Made by a program: the position numbers and the translations under genes. The notes under the pieces were generated by a model. The model was not told the origin of the DNA, ran no database searches, and saw only the letters and a list, made by a program, of their open reading frames with translations. Shown here piece after piece: positions 25,020 through 25,735 of a stretch of DNA of 25,735 bases (within the stretch, counting starts at the first letter, position 1; each line of letters opens with the position of its first letter). The stretch comes from an uncultured Anaerobutyricum sp. (GTDB taxonomy: Bacteria; Bacillota; Clostridia; Lachnospirales; Lachnospiraceae): contig NZ_CAKRCF010000041.1 of assembly GCF_934307085.1 (NCBI RefSeq), forward strand, positions 1 through 25,735. Reading direction: 5' to 3'.

Positions 25020-25226
25020 TTAACTTAATTCAGCATCCTGTTTCTTCGCTGCTTCTTTTGGCTTTGGTGCTTTGTTCTTTGCCACCGCAGCCTCTTTCTT
25101 TTTCTTCTGGATCTTATCTATCACTGAGTGTTTCTTCTCGTCATCATCCTTACGGCGATCGCCACGATCACCATTGTTGATGAGGTCGTCAATCATTCCA
25201 TAATCGTCTATATTGTCCAGCACCAT
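25020..25226 (-). CDS. Small highly charged protein, 68 aa
   Basis: Starts MVLDNIDDYGMIDDLINNG and continues with an Asp/Lys/Arg-rich stretch and a Lys/Ala-rich tail, with no hydrophobic core. GAGGAG 5 nt before the ATG supports translation. The start lies inside the end of another open frame (25208-25393), a coupled layout seen in ICE accessory genes. The short acidic motif and basic tail faintly recall C-terminal pieces of YodL/DUF4316-type ICE proteins, which is a weak impression only. It is upstream of, and on the same strand as, the HerA operon, but a separate promoter lies between them. It may be ICE debris rather than part of the operon. Confidence 0.5.
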   Translation of the reverse strand: MVLDNIDDYGMIDDLINNGDRGDRRKDDDEKKHSVIDKIQKKKKEAAVAKNKAPKPKEAAKKQDAELS

Positions 25227-25393
25227 TCCATCTCCTCTGATCTGCTCTTGCTCTGTCCCTTGGGATTACTCCCGTTTACCTTTGCCTGCTTCTCATGAAA
25301 ATCTGCTAGAAGGGATTTCTTTTTGCCTCTCTGCTTGCTGGAAATCTCTTCTAGCCTCCTTTTAAGCCCGATTTGTAACCCATTTACGCTTTT
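25208..25393 (-). pseudogene. Open frame without a start codon, probable gene remnant
   Basis: A 61-codon frame reads KRRLEEISSKQRGKKKSLL, then ADFHEKQAKVNGSNPKGQSK, and ends EEMEWCWTI. It is rich in Lys/Ser/Glu like a natural C-terminal tail, but it opens after a TGA and has no usable start codon. The last codons overlap the start of the 68-residue ORF. Upstream DNA to about 25600 contains short protein-like pieces in other frames, including KRPSQAIIVYDKYKGEFF, broken by stops. This is consistent with decayed mobile-element genes. Confidence 0.4.
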
Positions 25394-25622
25394 TCACCCA
25401 TGCTTCACCGTTAAAAAAATGAAAAAACACTGTCAAATTTGTACAGGTGGATTTATCCGTTTTCGATACGTTGAAAAAAATAAAGGAGATTGTCATTTTC
25501 CTAAAAATTAAAGAACTCACCTTTATATTTATCGTATACAATGATAGCTTGCGATGGCCTCTTGACAGCATCGTGGAGACAGTATCATAATAAGCTACGA
25601 CCTTATGCCCTCTCCCCAAAAA

Positions 25623-25735
25623 CTATTTCATTCATTCCATGTGGAGCCAAAACACAGAAAAAAAGAAACCATGTCATATCCCATCTGCTCTGTAGTCGCT
25701 GTGTTTAAGATGCGGGTGAGCATCTTAAACACAGC
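25623..25735. repeat. Palindromic element, partial copy at the window edge
   Basis: The end repeat 25623-25657 (CTATTTCATTCATTCC, then GTGGAGCCAAAACACAG) is followed by 25677-25699, an exact 23-nt match to the loop region of the rqcH/glgA palindrome (contains TCTGCTCTGTAGTCGC). Next is a perfect 16-bp hairpin GCTGTGTTTAAGATGC with a GGGTGA loop (25698-25713 with 25720-25735) that ends exactly at the last base of the window. The element may continue beyond it. Confidence 0.75.

Noticed and set aside
25362..25619. Minus-strand 85-residue ORF starting MGRGHKVVAYYD
   Set aside because: Low-complexity Phe/Ser/Thr-rich translation overlapping other broken frames; no supporting start signals.

Overview
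The window looks like chromosomal DNA of a low-GC, spore-forming anaerobic Firmicute, most likely a Lachnospiraceae-type Clostridium relative. The reasons are AT-rich intergenic DNA, strong AGGAGG ribosome binding sites, Spo0A genes, an RqcH/NFACT protein, a HisZ-HisG split ATP-phosphoribosyltransferase, and the style of the integrase remnant. The species cannot be named from the sequence alone.

Layout. 0.1-3.1 kb (minus): a 51-residue single-span membrane protein followed by alaS, behind one sigma-A-like promoter. 3.2-9.0 kb (minus): a partial histidine operon, hisZ-hisG-hisD-hisB-hisI, ending in a larE-type sulfur transferase, with a promoter and structured leader upstream of hisZ. 9.06-9.5 kb (minus): a small bacterial PH-domain protein, divergent from rqcH (9.86-11.6 kb, plus). 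rqcH converges on glycogen synthase glgA (11.7-13.1 kb, minus). 13.4-15.0 kb (minus): two tandem spo0A paralogues. 15.5-17.9 kb (plus): a sodium:solute symporter followed by an unrecognised 298-residue protein.

17.9-25.7 kb is accessory DNA. It holds palindromic repeats, a tyrosine-recombinase fragment, gene debris near the right side, and a compact three-gene minus-strand operon. That operon encodes a 540-residue helical/coiled-coil protein, a 1008-residue HerA/VirB4-like ATPase and a 502-residue protein with a DNA/RNA non-specific endonuclease domain. It has its own promoter and a terminator-like hairpin in the leader. It is the best candidate here for an undescribed defence or effector system.

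The second notable signal is a family of palindromic elements at about 11.6-11.7, 13.2-13.4, 17.9-18.1 and 25.6-25.7 kb, with a partial end at 18.2 kb. Two copies have similar outer ends and a similar ~50-nt core with a small terminator-like hairpin. Between ends and core lie arms of exactly 33 bp that are perfectly complementary within a copy but unrelated between copies. The other two share an exact 23-nt core. One copy runs through the stop codons of both convergent genes rqcH and glgA.

All calls come from reading the sequence. No database search, folding program or alignment tool was run, so family names rest on motif recognition and novelty is not established.
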